Positions 12,532 to 23,187 of a stretch of 64,000 nt of DNA are shown piece by piece; the first letter of the stretch is position 1; every line of letters starts with the position of its first letter. The stretch is from Rhynchopus euleeides. Its lineage: Eukaryota; Euglenozoa; Diplonemea; Diplonemida; Diplonemidae. Made by a program: the position numbers and the translations under genes. The notes beneath the pieces were generated by a model. The model was given only the letters and a program-made list of their open reading frames with translations. It did no database searches and had not been told where the DNA came from. The DNA lies in assembly GCA_963210315.1 (NCBI GenBank), contig OY723278.1:1798001-1862000 (forward strand), read 5' to 3'.

Positions 12532-14476
12532 ATGAAGCGCGGCGTGCTGAGTGGAGCGCGCCGCTTCGCACACGCCGAAGTGTCGGGTGAGGCGCACAAG
12601 GCGCAGCTGAACAACACTATCGGGTACTACTTCAGCGCCCAGGCACGGCGTCTGGGGCACCGCAATGGGTTCCGTGTGCCGCACCAGGGGGTGAACTGGA
12701 CGTACATTGACATGAAGAAGAACAGCGATGCCTTTGCGCAAGGCATGTTCAACTCCGGGCTGAAGCCGGGTGACCGTGTGCTGTCGATTCAGCCGTCGAC
12801 TGCTGAGAGCTTCATGACCCACGCAGCTTGCGCGCGGATTGGTGTTGTGTGCGTCCACTTCAACCCCTACCAGGCGACAGCAGACGCCATTTCCGATGCG
12901 ATCGACAAGTACCAGCCGACACACATTGTGATCCGCGAGTACGTGGAACTCCCGGCAGGAGGGGCTGGCAAGAAGAAGGGCAAGAAGGGCGGCAGCGGCC
13001 CCCGCCGCGAAAGCATCTACGAGATGCTGTACCAGAGCATCCCCGAGCTCGACCAGGTCATCGGCAACATCAGCGTACGTGCCCCGAAGTTCCCCTCCGT
13101 CAAGGAGGTGATCGTGACGGACAACAACATGAACCTGCCCGGTGCCACCACCCTGCGCAACAAGGTTGTGTGGGGCCCTTTCAACTACTACGAGAGTGTG
13201 ACGCGCCGTATCGCGACGTTCATGACCCCCGACCAGCCTGCGTCCATCCTGCCCGGGAAGGACGGCCGTGACGTGGTTTACACACACAGAACCATCATGA
13301 CAGCAGCGTTCCACACGGCGCAGTACATCGGGCTGAAGAACGACTCGAGAGTGATGCTTGCGCCACAGATGACTCACCGCCCGCTGTTCCTTCTCGCCCA
13401 CTACGCCTCGCTTGCGGCAGGCTCTTCCCTGTCGTACGGCGCAGAGCACCTGCACGATGAATCCGTATGCACCCGTTGACATTGCATACACAATATCAAA
13501 TGATTCTGTGTGACTGCGGTGCGTGTAAATGCCAGTCACATCCACCAGAGGCGGGTCTGATGCGGCGTCAACAGTTTGTCTGATCTCATGCTCCACCCAC
13601 CACCCACAGCACATTGGGCCTTTCCTGGAGAACCTGGAGATCGAGAAGGTTGAGGGTCTGTTCCTCGAGAAGGAGCAGGCAGACCTGCTTATGACCGCCG
13701 TCAAGGGCCAGGGTATGCACAGGGATCTCCTTCTGGTGGGTTCTTCTAGCTGAGGTTTGAGAACTGCGTCCATGCTCCATGAGGACAGCCTTCGGGCAGC
13801 ATTGTGTGTGCACGCCTCACGACAGGCTGGGGGCTGGCGATATCAAAGCGTAAAGTTTTGGCATCCATCAATTTTGTGACACACCCTACCAGGCTATACT
13901 TATCACAACATCCCTGCAGGTGCCGGCAGCCACCTGAAGTGGGTGCTGGTGGCGTCCGAAACGAAGCTGGACGAGGCGTACGGCCAGCAGGTGCAGGAGG
14001 CCTTCGGTGTGGAGAAGGTGCACATGTTCCACGGCCCGCTTGAGGCCGTCACGGCTCTCAACATGACCACCGTGGGAGGCCACCACAGGGTCATGCCGAA
14101 CGCGCACGCGCGTGTTGTGGGTGACGGTGGCGGCCCCCAGGCCAAGACCCTGGGGCGCGGCGTCACGGGCAACCTCAGAGTATGCCTCAATGCAGCGAGC
14201 GATGCAGGGGTGCCGCACATTGCTATGGTCATTTGTGTGGCTTCATTTTCCCGCGCCACACCCTCCAAAACACACGGTTGTCACAAGCAACCCCGTGGCC
14301 CGTGCACATCACACACCACACACCCCACTGCACAGCTGAAGGGGCCGGGCGTGTCTTCGCTGTACTGGAACTACGGTGGGCTGATGGAGTTCGAGAAGGA
14401 CGTGCTTGGGTACTTCGACGTGGGTTTCGACGGGGTTGTGACGAACGACGGCGAGGTGCGGGCGGGGTCGGCATAG
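12532..14476 (+). CDS. Degenerate AMP-binding / acyl-CoA synthetase-like protein
   Basis: Exons 12532-13464, 13610-13712, 13920-14179 and 14336-14476 give 478 residues. The three introns all start GTATGC and end CAG, and every junction keeps frame. Family resemblance: an N-terminal segment with PGDRVLSIQPSTAESFMTHA, ACARIGVVCVHFNPYQ and the downstream THIVIRE strand, typical of the ANL adenylating superfamily. The usual Thr/Ser/Gly-rich P-loop is replaced by LPGKDGRD just before YTHRTIM (about 240-256). A recognisable YGxTE motif and the mobile C-terminal domain with its catalytic Lys are missing; the protein stops about 100 residues short. A Lys/Gly insert (KKKGKKGG) is present near 145-155. 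The first residues MKRGVLSGARRFAH are basic and lack acids, so a mitochondrial presequence is plausible. I infer a catalytically dead or much altered relative. An AG lies only two bases upstream of ATG. Confidence 0.75.
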
Positions 14477-15982
14477 ACCTCGCCTTGTGCACGCTGTACA
14501 CCATCTCCTCTTCAGCCGCTCTCTATTCGGCCATGCTCTTGAAGCATCGCTGTGTGAGCATGCCAACAGCGGCCCGTTCCAAACGGGTCCCGCCCTGTCC
14601 TGCGGAAAAAAAATGGCAGCAGCAGACCAAGCGTGCATGGCTTAACATCTGCACTATTTGCACCATCCCGTCCTTTTTTTTTCACCATTTTTTCCGTTAA
14701 AATTCTCCAGCAAAAAAAAACACAAAATTCGAGCGAAAAATGTCACACCCCTCCCCACTCACCTGTCCGAACCCGTTGTGTGCCCCCCCACCCCCACCCC
14801 CCCCCCCCCCCTACCCCCTCCGGTCGTTCGCATTTTTTGGAAACATCCGAAGGATAGGAGAGGGGCAAAACCCTACTCTGCTGCAGCGTTCTGCACAACA
14901 TCCCCCCCCCCCCCTTACCCCCCTCCGTGATTCAGACCATTTTATCCGGAGGTTTCCTTGGCACATCGCCGATTGATTTTTTTTGACTACCACGTAGACG
15001 ACGGCGGGAGGGGAAGATGGGGCGGGACAAACAGGGATGGGGGGGGGTTGGGTCTGGTGGTGGCAGTGTTATCTCCCACCCTCCTCGGAAGCTCGTCTCG
15101 TTGGCCGGAGGAGGGACGCCAGCTTCCCGCCTCGCACATAATAACGAGGCGCGCCAGAGGAAGATGTTAGTCGGGTGTCGAAACACAACGCCTCACTGGG
15201 AGGTGTGTGGGTGAACCACACCTCGTAACACAACGGGGTCTTACCCGGGGTATGTGGTAGGTCGGGTCTTGGTATGGGATGTATTCATTTTTGCTCGGAC
15301 GTCAGTTCCGTATAGTCCGTGAAACAATTAGGGACAGGTGCAAATAGACCGACCCCCGTCTCTTCTGTTGAGGGAGGGGGTAGCGGTGGTGGTGGTGGCT
15401 GCTGGTGGTGGTGTGAAGCAATACGCACGATATCTCGGGGTGGCCTGTGTGATGTGGGACGGGGATGGGGGATGGTGAGAGGTGTGTGCTTGCCAGGTGA
15501 TAAGTTCTGGCCTCCACCTCCACCTCCGCACCCCCCCCCCCCCCCTCCCCTCCCCCCACACCCACCTTCCCGCCTCCCTCCGCCCCCTCCTCCCTTTTCG
15601 GAAAGGCCGGCGGTGGCTTGGGAGGGGGGCGTGGCGGGAAGGGACGAAGGCGGTCCGCGAAACGAGGCCTACCCTCCCCCCTCCCACACCCCCCGCCTTA
15701 TTTTGAATGGAAATAGTCATATCGAACACACCGGGGTCCTTCACTCACAAGGCTGGTGGGGAGTGGCACATTTAAGCGCACTATACAGTGGCACATCATG
15801 CAAAGGCACCTAGCGAGCACACCCTTCTCTTGATGTTGTCTCTACTGTCGACACACGCACTCCCTCTAACCCGAGTGGGCACTCCGCTGTGACGTAGAGA
15901 TGGGCGGGGGTGGGCTATGATCCGCGCAGGATCTCACCACACAATACGTGGTCACCACACACACACCCTCCTCCCTCCCTCC
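14477..15982. other. Spacer rich in C runs
   Basis: Poly-C/T tracts (near 14786-14813, 14900-14914, 15532-15560) and G runs (15039-15047) alternate. No ORF with family resemblance. The last 80 bases become pyrimidine-rich and lead into the acceptor before the C2-protein start. Confidence 0.5.
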
Positions 15983-15984
15983 AG
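15955..15984 (+). promoter_or_regulatory. Candidate spliced-leader acceptor of the C2-protein gene
   Basis: A C/T-rich tract (CCCTCCTCCCTCCCTCC) ends in AG at 15983-15984, twelve bases before ATG 15997. This is how a trans-splice acceptor would look in a euglenozoan. The mapping is inference; no spliced-leader sequence is available here. Confidence 0.4.
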
Positions 15985-15996
15985 GGGTGGTAGGCC

Positions 15997-18900
15997 ATGA
16001 GCCTGCGCATCTGGGTGTCGCTCCCCCACAACAGCGAGGGGCTATGCGTCTCCCTCTGCGTGCCGGGCGCTCGCCTCAACGACAACCTCCCCGTTATCGC
16101 AGACAGCTCCAGTGCCGGGAACTCCTTCAGCGTTGAGGGTGTCCGCCCCTTCGCCGTGACTGTCTGGCAAAGCGGGTGGGCCGCACAGATAGGCCACGCC
16201 GTCATCCCCACCTCGAAGCAGCGGAAGAGCGCCGGCGAATGCCGCGAGCAGATCCGGAAGCGCATCCACGTCGGGATTCGCTGGGAGTACACAGGGTGCC
16301 CGACACCGCAGCCCGCCACCCCGACAACACCCCCTGCAGACGGCACGGAGCTCCAGGGGAATCTCCTGCACACCGCGACAGCAAAACCCCGCATACCCAT
16401 CGGGGATGCGACCCTCCGAATCCGCACAACGGCATGCCCCACCACGCCGCCACCCCACCGCACCCCCGCTGCTGCGGCCCCCGCAGCCCCATTCCTGGTT
16501 GTCGGGGGGCGAGCCCTCCCCGGGCAGGCGCAGGCAGAACCGGAGGACGGAGTTGCCTCGCTGCGGTTCAGCTTCCCGGTGTCCACCCCGGATGACTTCA
16601 TGCTGCTGCGGTGGGACCCGCTGGAGAGCCTGGACGCAGCAGGGGCAGGGCAGACCACCACCACCACCACCACCACCGAACCCCCGCTGGCGGCGCCTAT
16701 TCCCTCGCTCCTCCTCCGGGCCAACGCAGGGCTGCTGCAGAAGGGGGGTAAAGGGGGTCCCTCTGCAGCCTACACGCTATGCAATGGGAAATGGGGCGTT
16801 CTCCCTCCCGCCGAAGCACGCCCGGAGGAGCCCCCCAGCGGAACGGCACTCTTCGTTGAGGTTTATCTCGAGCAGTTCAGCATCCACCACCTCGGGGGTG
16901 GGGAGGGGGGAGGCAGCAGCGTTGGTGCGGCAACCCCCCGCAGAGCGGTGCCCCTCAACTCCATCGTCGCGGTGTCAGGCAGGATGGCGTCGGAGGCAGG
17001 GGTGGGGGCGAAACCGGGTGAAACACACGGCGCATCATCCTCCCACACGCTGCCGCTCTACTCCATCGCATCCGCCTACGAGGCTCCCCCAAAAAAGGGG
17101 GGCAGACATCAGAAAAAAATCACCGCCACCACCACCACCACCACCCCCCCGGAGATTGACCCTCTTTTTGCCGGGGCGGCACAGCGAACCTCACTCCCTG
17201 CCCCGACGCATTTTCCCTTCTGGGACGAGATGTTTATCCTCCCTCCTGCTAGGTTTGACGGCGGAGGGGCTGTGTCAGGCGGCAGCGGCGGCGGCAGAAA
17301 AACACCGCCGCCACCTCTCCCACCCTCCTCCCAGCCGGGGCGCGAGCTGCAGGTGCTGAAGGACGGAATCCACGTCGCCTCGCTTCAGGTCCCCTCCGGC
17401 GAGGGCGAGGGTTGGGTAGCCTGTGGAGCGCCACGGGGGGTCCCCTCCTCCACCTCCGCGAAAACCGCAGGGGGGTGGCCCGACTATGAGGTCTACTGCA
17501 GGTGGAACTTCGCGGAGAGCCCGCAACCTGGCGGAAAAAGAGTTGGCAGTGGTGGCAGTGGTGGCAGTGGCAGTGGCAAGACGACACACCCGGCCAGAGC
17601 GACATCGCCTCGCCCTGCTGCTGGGGCTAAAAAGGAGGTGGATCTCGGCTCATCTCATGCCCCTGCAAGCCCGCAGCTCCCCCCCGCCCCCGCCGGAAAC
17701 CCCAGCCGCACCCTCCTGCATGTTAAGGCGATCCGCGCCAGGAAGCTTCGTGACTCCTCTGGGGAGCGCCCCCAAGCCGTTGTCTGCGGGCTGATCTCCG
17801 GAACAGAGACAAAGAGGTACGGCTCTGTCCTCCCGGACGACTCAGGCGTGTGGGTCTGGTCATCCCCAACCCCTGTCGCGATCCATCTGGAGTCGGTGTC
17901 GGATCCCTTTGGGGTGACTGTGATGGAGGATATCGAAGGGGTTCCCATTGGAACCGCGTACATTTCTCTCACGGAGAAGCAGGTTGGGCGTGCCTCGCAG
18001 GAGGATCTGCGAATTCCAGTCGACCTTCTCGATGCAGCTCAGAAGGAGGCGGGGGATTGTGAGATTGTCGTCACCCTCCCGAAGGCTGCGAAACAGCAGA
18101 GCGGGGATGTCGCAAAGAAGGCGGTGGAGGGGAAGGGTGCACCCAAGAGGCAGAAGAAGCAGGGGTTGCAGAAGCAGGCTACACAGAAGGCTCCAAAAGG
18201 CCTGTTGCTGCTCTCTCTCGCGCAGTTTAAAAAAAACGGGGGGTGTGGTGGGGTCGGCGGTTCGGATCGTGCCGGAGGGGATGCGTCTTCCCCCTTTGCG
18301 CCACCCCCTGCCGCCGACGCCGTCGCAAAGATCCGGGTTGGGACCCGGAGCCCCGATTCGAAAGAGTGCCGCATCGGAGGGAGCACCGTCTTCCAGCTGC
18401 CGAGGCTCCGGGAGCTCGTCAACATCCGGATGGGTGACGGAGGGGGGCAGATATCCTTCCTCATCGAACCTGCGGTGCACGACGGGGTTTTCAAAACGGT
18501 GAGCCGCGAGGGGTGGGCCCCCCTCCAGAAGGACGGGGGGCCTTACTTCGACCGCCTCCGCCCCGACTACGCAGCCTTCGGCTGCGTCTACATCCGGTTC
18601 ACACTGGAGGTGCGCGACCCACACTACTACGACCTCCCCTCGGGGAGGGATTTTGAAAACCATATCCTATTCTCGCAAGCCGTGACACAACAGACCCCTG
18701 CAGACCCTAACGCAGCTCATGCTGCTGCAGGTCGGGGAGGGGGTTCGACACCCTCTGCTCCACCCCGGACTGGCGGGGCTGCTGTGAAGCGAAATGGAGG
18801 AGCCGCACAGCCCCGCCGGGCCCCCATATTATTCTACCTTAAAGTGCGCGAGGTTGTGATGCGCCATACCGGCGCAGAGGCGGCGGGGGGTGGGAGCGGC

Positions 18901-20556
18901 GGGGTGCAGGCTCCCCAGGGGGGGTACTCCATCCGGGCGAAGCTTCTGCCCCAGGGCACACTGGAGCATGACATACCGCTGCAGACGAAGGTGAAGCTGA
19001 AGGCATCTCAGAACCCCAGGGAAATCTCTCTCGCGGTTCACCTCCGGGAGGGTTCGGTGGGGTCTCTTCCGGGCATCGGAAAGTCTGGCTCCTCGAACCC
19101 CTCAGCTGGTGGAGGCGAAGGAGGTGGAGGTGGTGGTGGTGGCGGAGCTACCACTCTTCTTGGCCTTGCATCCATTCCCGTGGCAGAGGCACCCCCGAGT
19201 GAGCTCGAGGTTCCCATAGAGAAGTACGGCATCACGACGGGGCATCTCAAGGTGCGGTGGGAGCGGGGTGATTTTGTCGCGGCACCCCCTCCACCACCAC
19301 CCCCCGCAGCCTCGCGCAGGGCCGCCGGCGACACCACCACCTCCATCACCTCCTCTGCAGCCGCATCGGCGGGACCCGACACCCCGCGGAGCGAGGGGGG
19401 TGGTGCCGAATCAGCCTATGCCATCGCTGCCACGCGGAGGGGAGGCAGTGGTGCTCACCAGCAGCAGCAGCACCGACCCCCTGCCCCCCGCGCCCCCTCC
19501 CCACGGGAGGCGAAGGAGGCGCTGCTGCAGCGGAAGCGTGAGGAGGTCGAGGCTGCGAAGCACGAGAGGGACCGCCTCAGGCAGGGCAACGGCCCCCCCG
19601 CTGCCGCTGCCTCCTCCGGCGGAGCCCCCCCCGGGGGCACGGCAGGGGGGCAGTTCCTCGAGAAGAAGCTGCAGCGGATGTCGGGAGAGCTCACAGGGCT
19701 TCGGGAGGACTACACCCGGGCCGCGAAGGAGAACTCCACCCTGCGCGAGAGGATACGCCACGTCGAGGCGATGCGCGAGAAGGATGTGAAGAAGGGAGAG
19801 GCCTCTGCCGCAGCATCTGCCTCCCTGGCTCCCCTGGAGGCTGAGGTGGACCGGCTCTCTGCGGAGCTCGCCTCTGTCAGGCGGGAGGCGGATATTCTGT
19901 CCTCAACGAACTGCACCTTGGAGGAGCGGTTGGCCCGCACGCAGGAGACCCATTCGCTGGAGCTCAGCGAGCTGCGCGATGCAACCGCACACCACCCGGT
20001 GGCGGGGAGCGGCGTGGAGGTGGAGTTGGCGAAGCTCCGGAGGCAGAACACCGCGCTCCGGGAGGAGGTGCAGCGGGCTGCCGGTGTTGCGTCCGCCTCG
20101 GGGCCTCCGGGGGCTCTGCAGGAGATGCGGGGGGAGCGGAATTCCCTCCTGTCGGAGCTGGCGACGCTGCAGACAATGTATAACGAAGCAACGCGGAGGC
20201 TGCAGGCTGCAGAGGAAGCAGGGGGTGCCTCCCGTGCCCTGCCTCCGGCGAGTCCGGTGGAGAGGGGTGGTGGTGGTGGTGGCGCTGCAGGGCTGGATCT
20301 GGTTGCGTCGCTGCGGGCGCAGAATGCGGAGCTGTCGGCGGAGCTGAGCGAGGCAGAGAGGGGGCTGCGGGAGGCGGCCCGGCTGGGGAGTGCCAGGGAG
20401 GCAGAGCTGCGGGAGGCGCTGCGCGTGTCTGCCGGGTTGGAGGGGAAGCTGGAGGCGATGAAGGAGGATGTGCGGATGTCCTGCAGGCTCTTCCGCAGGG
20501 CGATGGGGAAGATCGCGGAGCTGTCGCAGCAGCAGGGGGGCGTGCCGCGTGGGTGA
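15997..20556 (+). CDS. Multi-C2-domain, coiled-coil protein (1,519 aa)
   Basis: One uninterrupted exon. The N-terminus (1-100) and three later beta-rich segments (about 570-685, 776-886 and 943-1093) look like C2 domains: for example LLHVKAIRARKLRDSSGE then a GTAYISL strand, and FYLKVREVVM followed by YSIRAKLLPQG. Linkers are Gly/Pro/Ser-rich and carry homopolymers: seven Thr near 221, six Thr near 377, a Gly run near 1045. From about 1168 to 1510 the protein is mostly coiled coil (EAKEALLQRKREEVEAAK, then long Glu/Arg/Leu heptads). Several C2 domains plus a long C-terminal coiled coil recall centriole and basal-body proteins (CEP120, C2CD3, RPGRIP1 types), but I cannot assign it to one of them. 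Membrane or lipid binding by C2 is possible; calcium-ligand aspartates are not obvious. Third-position GC is high throughout, supporting coding over 4.5 kb. Confidence 0.8.
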   Translation: MSLRIWVSLPHNSEGLCVSLCVPGARLNDNLPVIADSSSAGNSFSVEGVRPFAVTVWQSGWAAQIGHAVIPTSKQRKSAGECREQIRKRIHVGIRWEYTGCPTPQPATPTTPPADGTELQGNLLHTATAKPRIPIGDATLRIRTTACPTTPPPHRTPAAAAPAAPFLVVGGRALPGQAQAEPEDGVASLRFSFPVSTPDDFMLLRWDPLESLDAAGAGQTTTTTTTTEPPLAAPIPSLLLRANAGLLQKGGKGGPSAAYTLCNGKWGVLPPAEARPEEPPSGTALFVEVYLEQFSIHHLGGGEGGGSSVGAATPRRAVPLNSIVAVSGRMASEAGVGAKPGETHGASSSHTLPLYSIASAYEAPPKKGGRHQKKITATTTTTTPPEIDPLFAGAAQRTSLPAPTHFPFWDEMFILPPARFDGGGAVSGGSGGGRKTPPPPLPPSSQPGRELQVLKDGIHVASLQVPSGEGEGWVACGAPRGVPSSTSAKTAGGWPDYEVYCRWNFAESPQPGGKRVGSGGSGGSGSGKTTHPARATSPRPAAGAKKEVDLGSSHAPASPQLPPAPAGNPSRTLLHVKAIRARKLRDSSGERPQAVVCGLISGTETKRYGSVLPDDSGVWVWSSPTPVAIHLESVSDPFGVTVMEDIEGVPIGTAYISLTEKQVGRASQEDLRIPVDLLDAAQKEAGDCEIVVTLPKAAKQQSGDVAKKAVEGKGAPKRQKKQGLQKQATQKAPKGLLLLSLAQFKKNGGCGGVGGSDRAGGDASSPFAPPPAADAVAKIRVGTRSPDSKECRIGGSTVFQLPRLRELVNIRMGDGGGQISFLIEPAVHDGVFKTVSREGWAPLQKDGGPYFDRLRPDYAAFGCVYIRFTLEVRDPHYYDLPSGRDFENHILFSQAVTQQTPADPNAAHAAAGRGGGSTPSAPPRTGGAAVKRNGGAAQPRRAPILFYLKVREVVMRHTGAEAAGGGSGGVQAPQGGYSIRAKLLPQGTLEHDIPLQTKVKLKASQNPREISLAVHLREGSVGSLPGIGKSGSSNPSAGGGEGGGGGGGGGATTLLGLASIPVAEAPPSELEVPIEKYGITTGHLKVRWERGDFVAAPPPPPPPAASRRAAGDTTTSITSSAAASAGPDTPRSEGGGAESAYAIAATRRGGSGAHQQQQHRPPAPRAPSPREAKEALLQRKREEVEAAKHERDRLRQGNGPPAAAASSGGAPPGGTAGGQFLEKKLQRMSGELTGLREDYTRAAKENSTLRERIRHVEAMREKDVKKGEASAAASASLAPLEAEVDRLSAELASVRREADILSSTNCTLEERLARTQETHSLELSELRDATAHHPVAGSGVEVELAKLRRQNTALREEVQRAAGVASASGPPGALQEMRGERNSLLSELATLQTMYNEATRRLQAAEEAGGASRALPPASPVERGGGGGGAAGLDLVASLRAQNAELSAELSEAERGLREAARLGSAREAELREALRVSAGLEGKLEAMKEDVRMSCRLFRRAMGKIAELSQQQGGVPRG

Positions 20557-21589
20557 TTCCGCACTCTCTCTCTCCCCCCCTCTCTCTCAGACCCTCTTTT
20601 TTTTTCTCACTCCCGCTGCTAACCCGGGCCTGCGGGCTGCCAGCCCCTTTTTATTCTTTACACCCGCGCCTCTTGGCCCCCTTCCCAGAGCCTTTGACAG
20701 AGGGCAGTGTGATGTGCAGTGGGTATGACACTATGCCTGCATGTCGCATGGCATGGCATGGCAAAAAAATATTGTTGTGCCCTCTGGTGGTGATCTGCAC
20801 TGACATTACAGTTTCATTAGAAAAAATGCAGTGGGGGGGGGGGGGGGGGGCGGGGGCGCTGCGCGCGCCCTCGCTGTTGCCGAATTATGTGGCGTTGTAT
20901 TGTCGCCCCTGCGTGGGACGCTCGTAGATGCAAATGGTGCTGTTGCCACCACCGAGTGGGGGGGGGGGGGAGGGGGGAGGAGGGGAGGGGGCGGTTGCTG
21001 GGTAGAGATTTTCACATAATATGAGACACGCCTAACATGGCGTCTCCCTTTCTCATGCCTCCCCTCGGATGGCTGCGGCGGAGGTGTGACGTGTCGTGTG
21101 TTACACTGAACTGCCGTGTTGCTCCGAATGCAGTAGAAACTTCTCAAAGTCAACTTTGTCTATAAGGCCCCTGTGTGTATGTGTGGTGCAGATCTGAAGG
21201 GGGGTAATATATGGAGGGGTTGTTCGTCGATGCCGAGAATCACACCCCCACCGCATTGCTGCGGTGGTGTTCAGCAAAGGATTTGCGCTGTGCCCTGCGT
21301 TGTGTGCATAACTCATCTCAAATAAACTGAACTTCTTCTGGCCATGCCCGCATAACAGAACCGATGGAAGTAAAGCAGTCACCCCCACTCCCACCACCAC
21401 TGCCGCCCTCGTGTGATATCGTGCCTGTTGTCGCATTGCGAGAAGTCACGCAGCAGGCCCGGGTTAGCAGGGGGGATGGGCGAGAGAGACGACCTCACCC
21501 ACATCCCGCAGGTTTTTGTCCTCACGCTTCGGCATCTTGTGACACAAGTTTCCCTCTCTCACCTACACTCTCTCCCTCTTCTGCACGCC
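20557..21589. other. Spacer with long G runs
   Basis: Two G tracts on the + strand (about 20832-20850 and 20958-20992) could form G-quadruplexes. The rest shows no supported gene. A pyrimidine-rich stretch (21550-21589) ends in the acceptor before the CCCH gene. Confidence 0.5.
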
Positions 21590-21591
21590 AG
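21550..21591 (+). promoter_or_regulatory. Candidate spliced-leader acceptor of the CCCH gene
   Basis: A T/C-rich run (TCCCTCTCTC, TCTCTCCCTCTTCTG) ends CGCCAG with AG at 21590-21591, 26 bases before ATG 21617. Position and composition fit a trans-splice acceptor; inferred only. Confidence 0.4.
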
Positions 21592-21616
21592 TTTTCGCCG
21601 AAAACCCTCCGACACT

Positions 21617-22598
21617 ATGCAGTCGTCTGGCAACGTCGCTGTCCAGCAGGTGGTATGCATGCTTGCAGTGCGTTGACTCGAACATCTCAGCCCATCCCTT
21701 CTCCCTTGTGCTAGGTCCTGTGTTTCCAGTGCCCAGTGTTTCAACAGGCCATCCCCCGGGTTCGGTCTGCAGCCTGTGTCCTGACCTGCCCTACCCACCC
21801 CTACACCACCAACAGGAGGACGTCCAGCTGCCGATGCAGGCGCCCGAGGCACTGTCCCAGCCTGTGATGGACTACGCCCCCCTGGAGCAGTCGGCGTACA
21901 TCACACCGCAGCCCATGCACCAGACCATTCTGATCCGTGCCCCGATGCAGGAGGAGGGCGAGCGCACCGGCGCGATTGACAAGTCGAAGTACAAGACGAA
22001 GATCTGCCGCAACTGGTCCAGCGGCCTCGAGTGCCCCTACGGGGAGCGCTGCGTATTCGCCCACGGCGAGCAGGAGAGGTCCACCAGCCTCGTCACCGTG
22101 TCCAGCGGGAACCTGCTCCGCCGCACATCATCCCTTGTGCCGCTCACCCACATGGCCTCCGCACCGACGCAGACGGTGTACATCGTGCCGGCCAACCAGA
22201 CCTACATGTCGGAGGAGCGCCCCCTGGAGGAGACGTACTCCTTCACCGATGCGCAGTCGACCATTGTGGACGACGCGAGCAGCACGGTGTACAACACCCC
22301 GTCGCAGCAGCAGCTGACGCCGCAGCAGATGGCGCTGCCCGGCATGCAGCTCTCCGACATGCCGCTGCAGGTCAGCGCGTCCTCCTCCCCGGGGCCCTCG
22401 TCGTACTGCTCGACACCCACCCTCCCTGCACCCTTCTACCGCTACGAGCCGTACGGCGCCGACATGGTGTGCGTTGTGCCTGTGGGGGGCCAGGAGGAGC
22501 AGGCCGAGCATGGGCCGATCTTCCGTCTTTCCGACTGCTCGTCGGATGACGCTCTGAGCGAGCCGCACTTCACTGAGGAGATCGAGGTGGCGGCGTGA
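21617..22598 (+). CDS. Single CCCH zinc-finger protein
   Basis: Exons 21617-21652 and 21816-22598 give 272 residues. The intron (21653-21815) starts GTATGC and ends CCAACAG. Without splicing, the frame from ATG 21617 meets a stop about 20 codons later. The finger is an exact C-x8-C-x5-C-x3-H (Cys76, Cys85, Cys91, His95; CRNWSSGLECPYGERCVFAH), preceded by the YKTK-type lead-in (KYKTKI) seen in TTP/TIS11 proteins. This class binds AU-rich RNA and controls mRNA decay or translation; small single-CCCH proteins are major post-transcriptional regulators in trypanosomatids (family knowledge). The rest is Gln/Ser/Pro-rich and probably disordered, with an acidic C-terminus (EPHFTEEIEVAA). RNA targets are unknown. 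In a genome with polycistronic transcription such a factor would regulate at the mRNA level. Confidence 0.85.
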
Positions 22599-22795
22599 TG
22601 TGGCGGGTGAGGGGGGTGGTGGAGTTGCTCTCTCTCGCTCCCGGAGCCAAAATCAGAATCAAAGAAAATGGAAAAAAAATCAAACAGAAAAGAGAAAACC
22701 ACAAAAAAGGGAACAGAGTCTTTCAGCTCGAGGGAATCGAACATTTCTTTGAACAGGGTGGAATCAGGGGAATAGGGTGCCCTTTCTGAGAGGTT

Positions 22796-22881
22796 TCCAA
22801 ACCAGAAAAAGCCGGTTTTCTGGTTTGGGGAAATTTATAAAAAAAAATGAGATTTCTGGAAAAAAAAACCAGAAATTTTTC
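22796..22881. repeat. Two adjacent AT-rich hairpins
   Basis: CCAAACCAGAAAA pairs with TTTTCTGGTTTGG (about 22797-22828), followed by ATTTCTGG/CCAGAAAT around an A-run loop (about 22851-22877). They immediately precede the reverse-strand family-B pair and resemble the CCAGAAA/CCGGTTTT sequence inside the elements at 26097 and 54235. Confidence 0.5.
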
Positions 22882-22960
22882 AAGGCGTTTTCTCGTGGGG
22901 GATGAGGATATGTCCTCCTGACACCCACCCTTTTCCCGTTTTTTTTGCAGCCAACAGCCA

Positions 22961-23187
22961 GACGTTCACTACCGTGGCCTCCGGCGGCTGGGGGGCTCCG
23001 CCCCCCAGACCCCCCTGTGGCGCATGTCTCGGACTCAAGTCCTTCGAATCCCATCAGGTCGGGGGATCCAACCACTCCAGTCGCCTCAGGACGCAGCCAA
23101 CTCACACAGAATCTGTTCGCCCACACGAACAGATGTTCACTACCGTGGCCTCCGGCGGCTGGGGGGCTCACGCCCCCCAGACCCCCG
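22961..23187 (-). repeat. Dispersed repeat family B, two-module copy (reverse)
   Basis: Modules at 22961-23016 and 23128-23187 read TTCACTACCGTGGCCTCCGG then the C/G hairpin, the reverse complement of the 2248 and 2429 modules. The linker again contains GACGCAGCCAACTCACACAG. Order and spacing match the other two-module copies. Confidence 0.7.
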
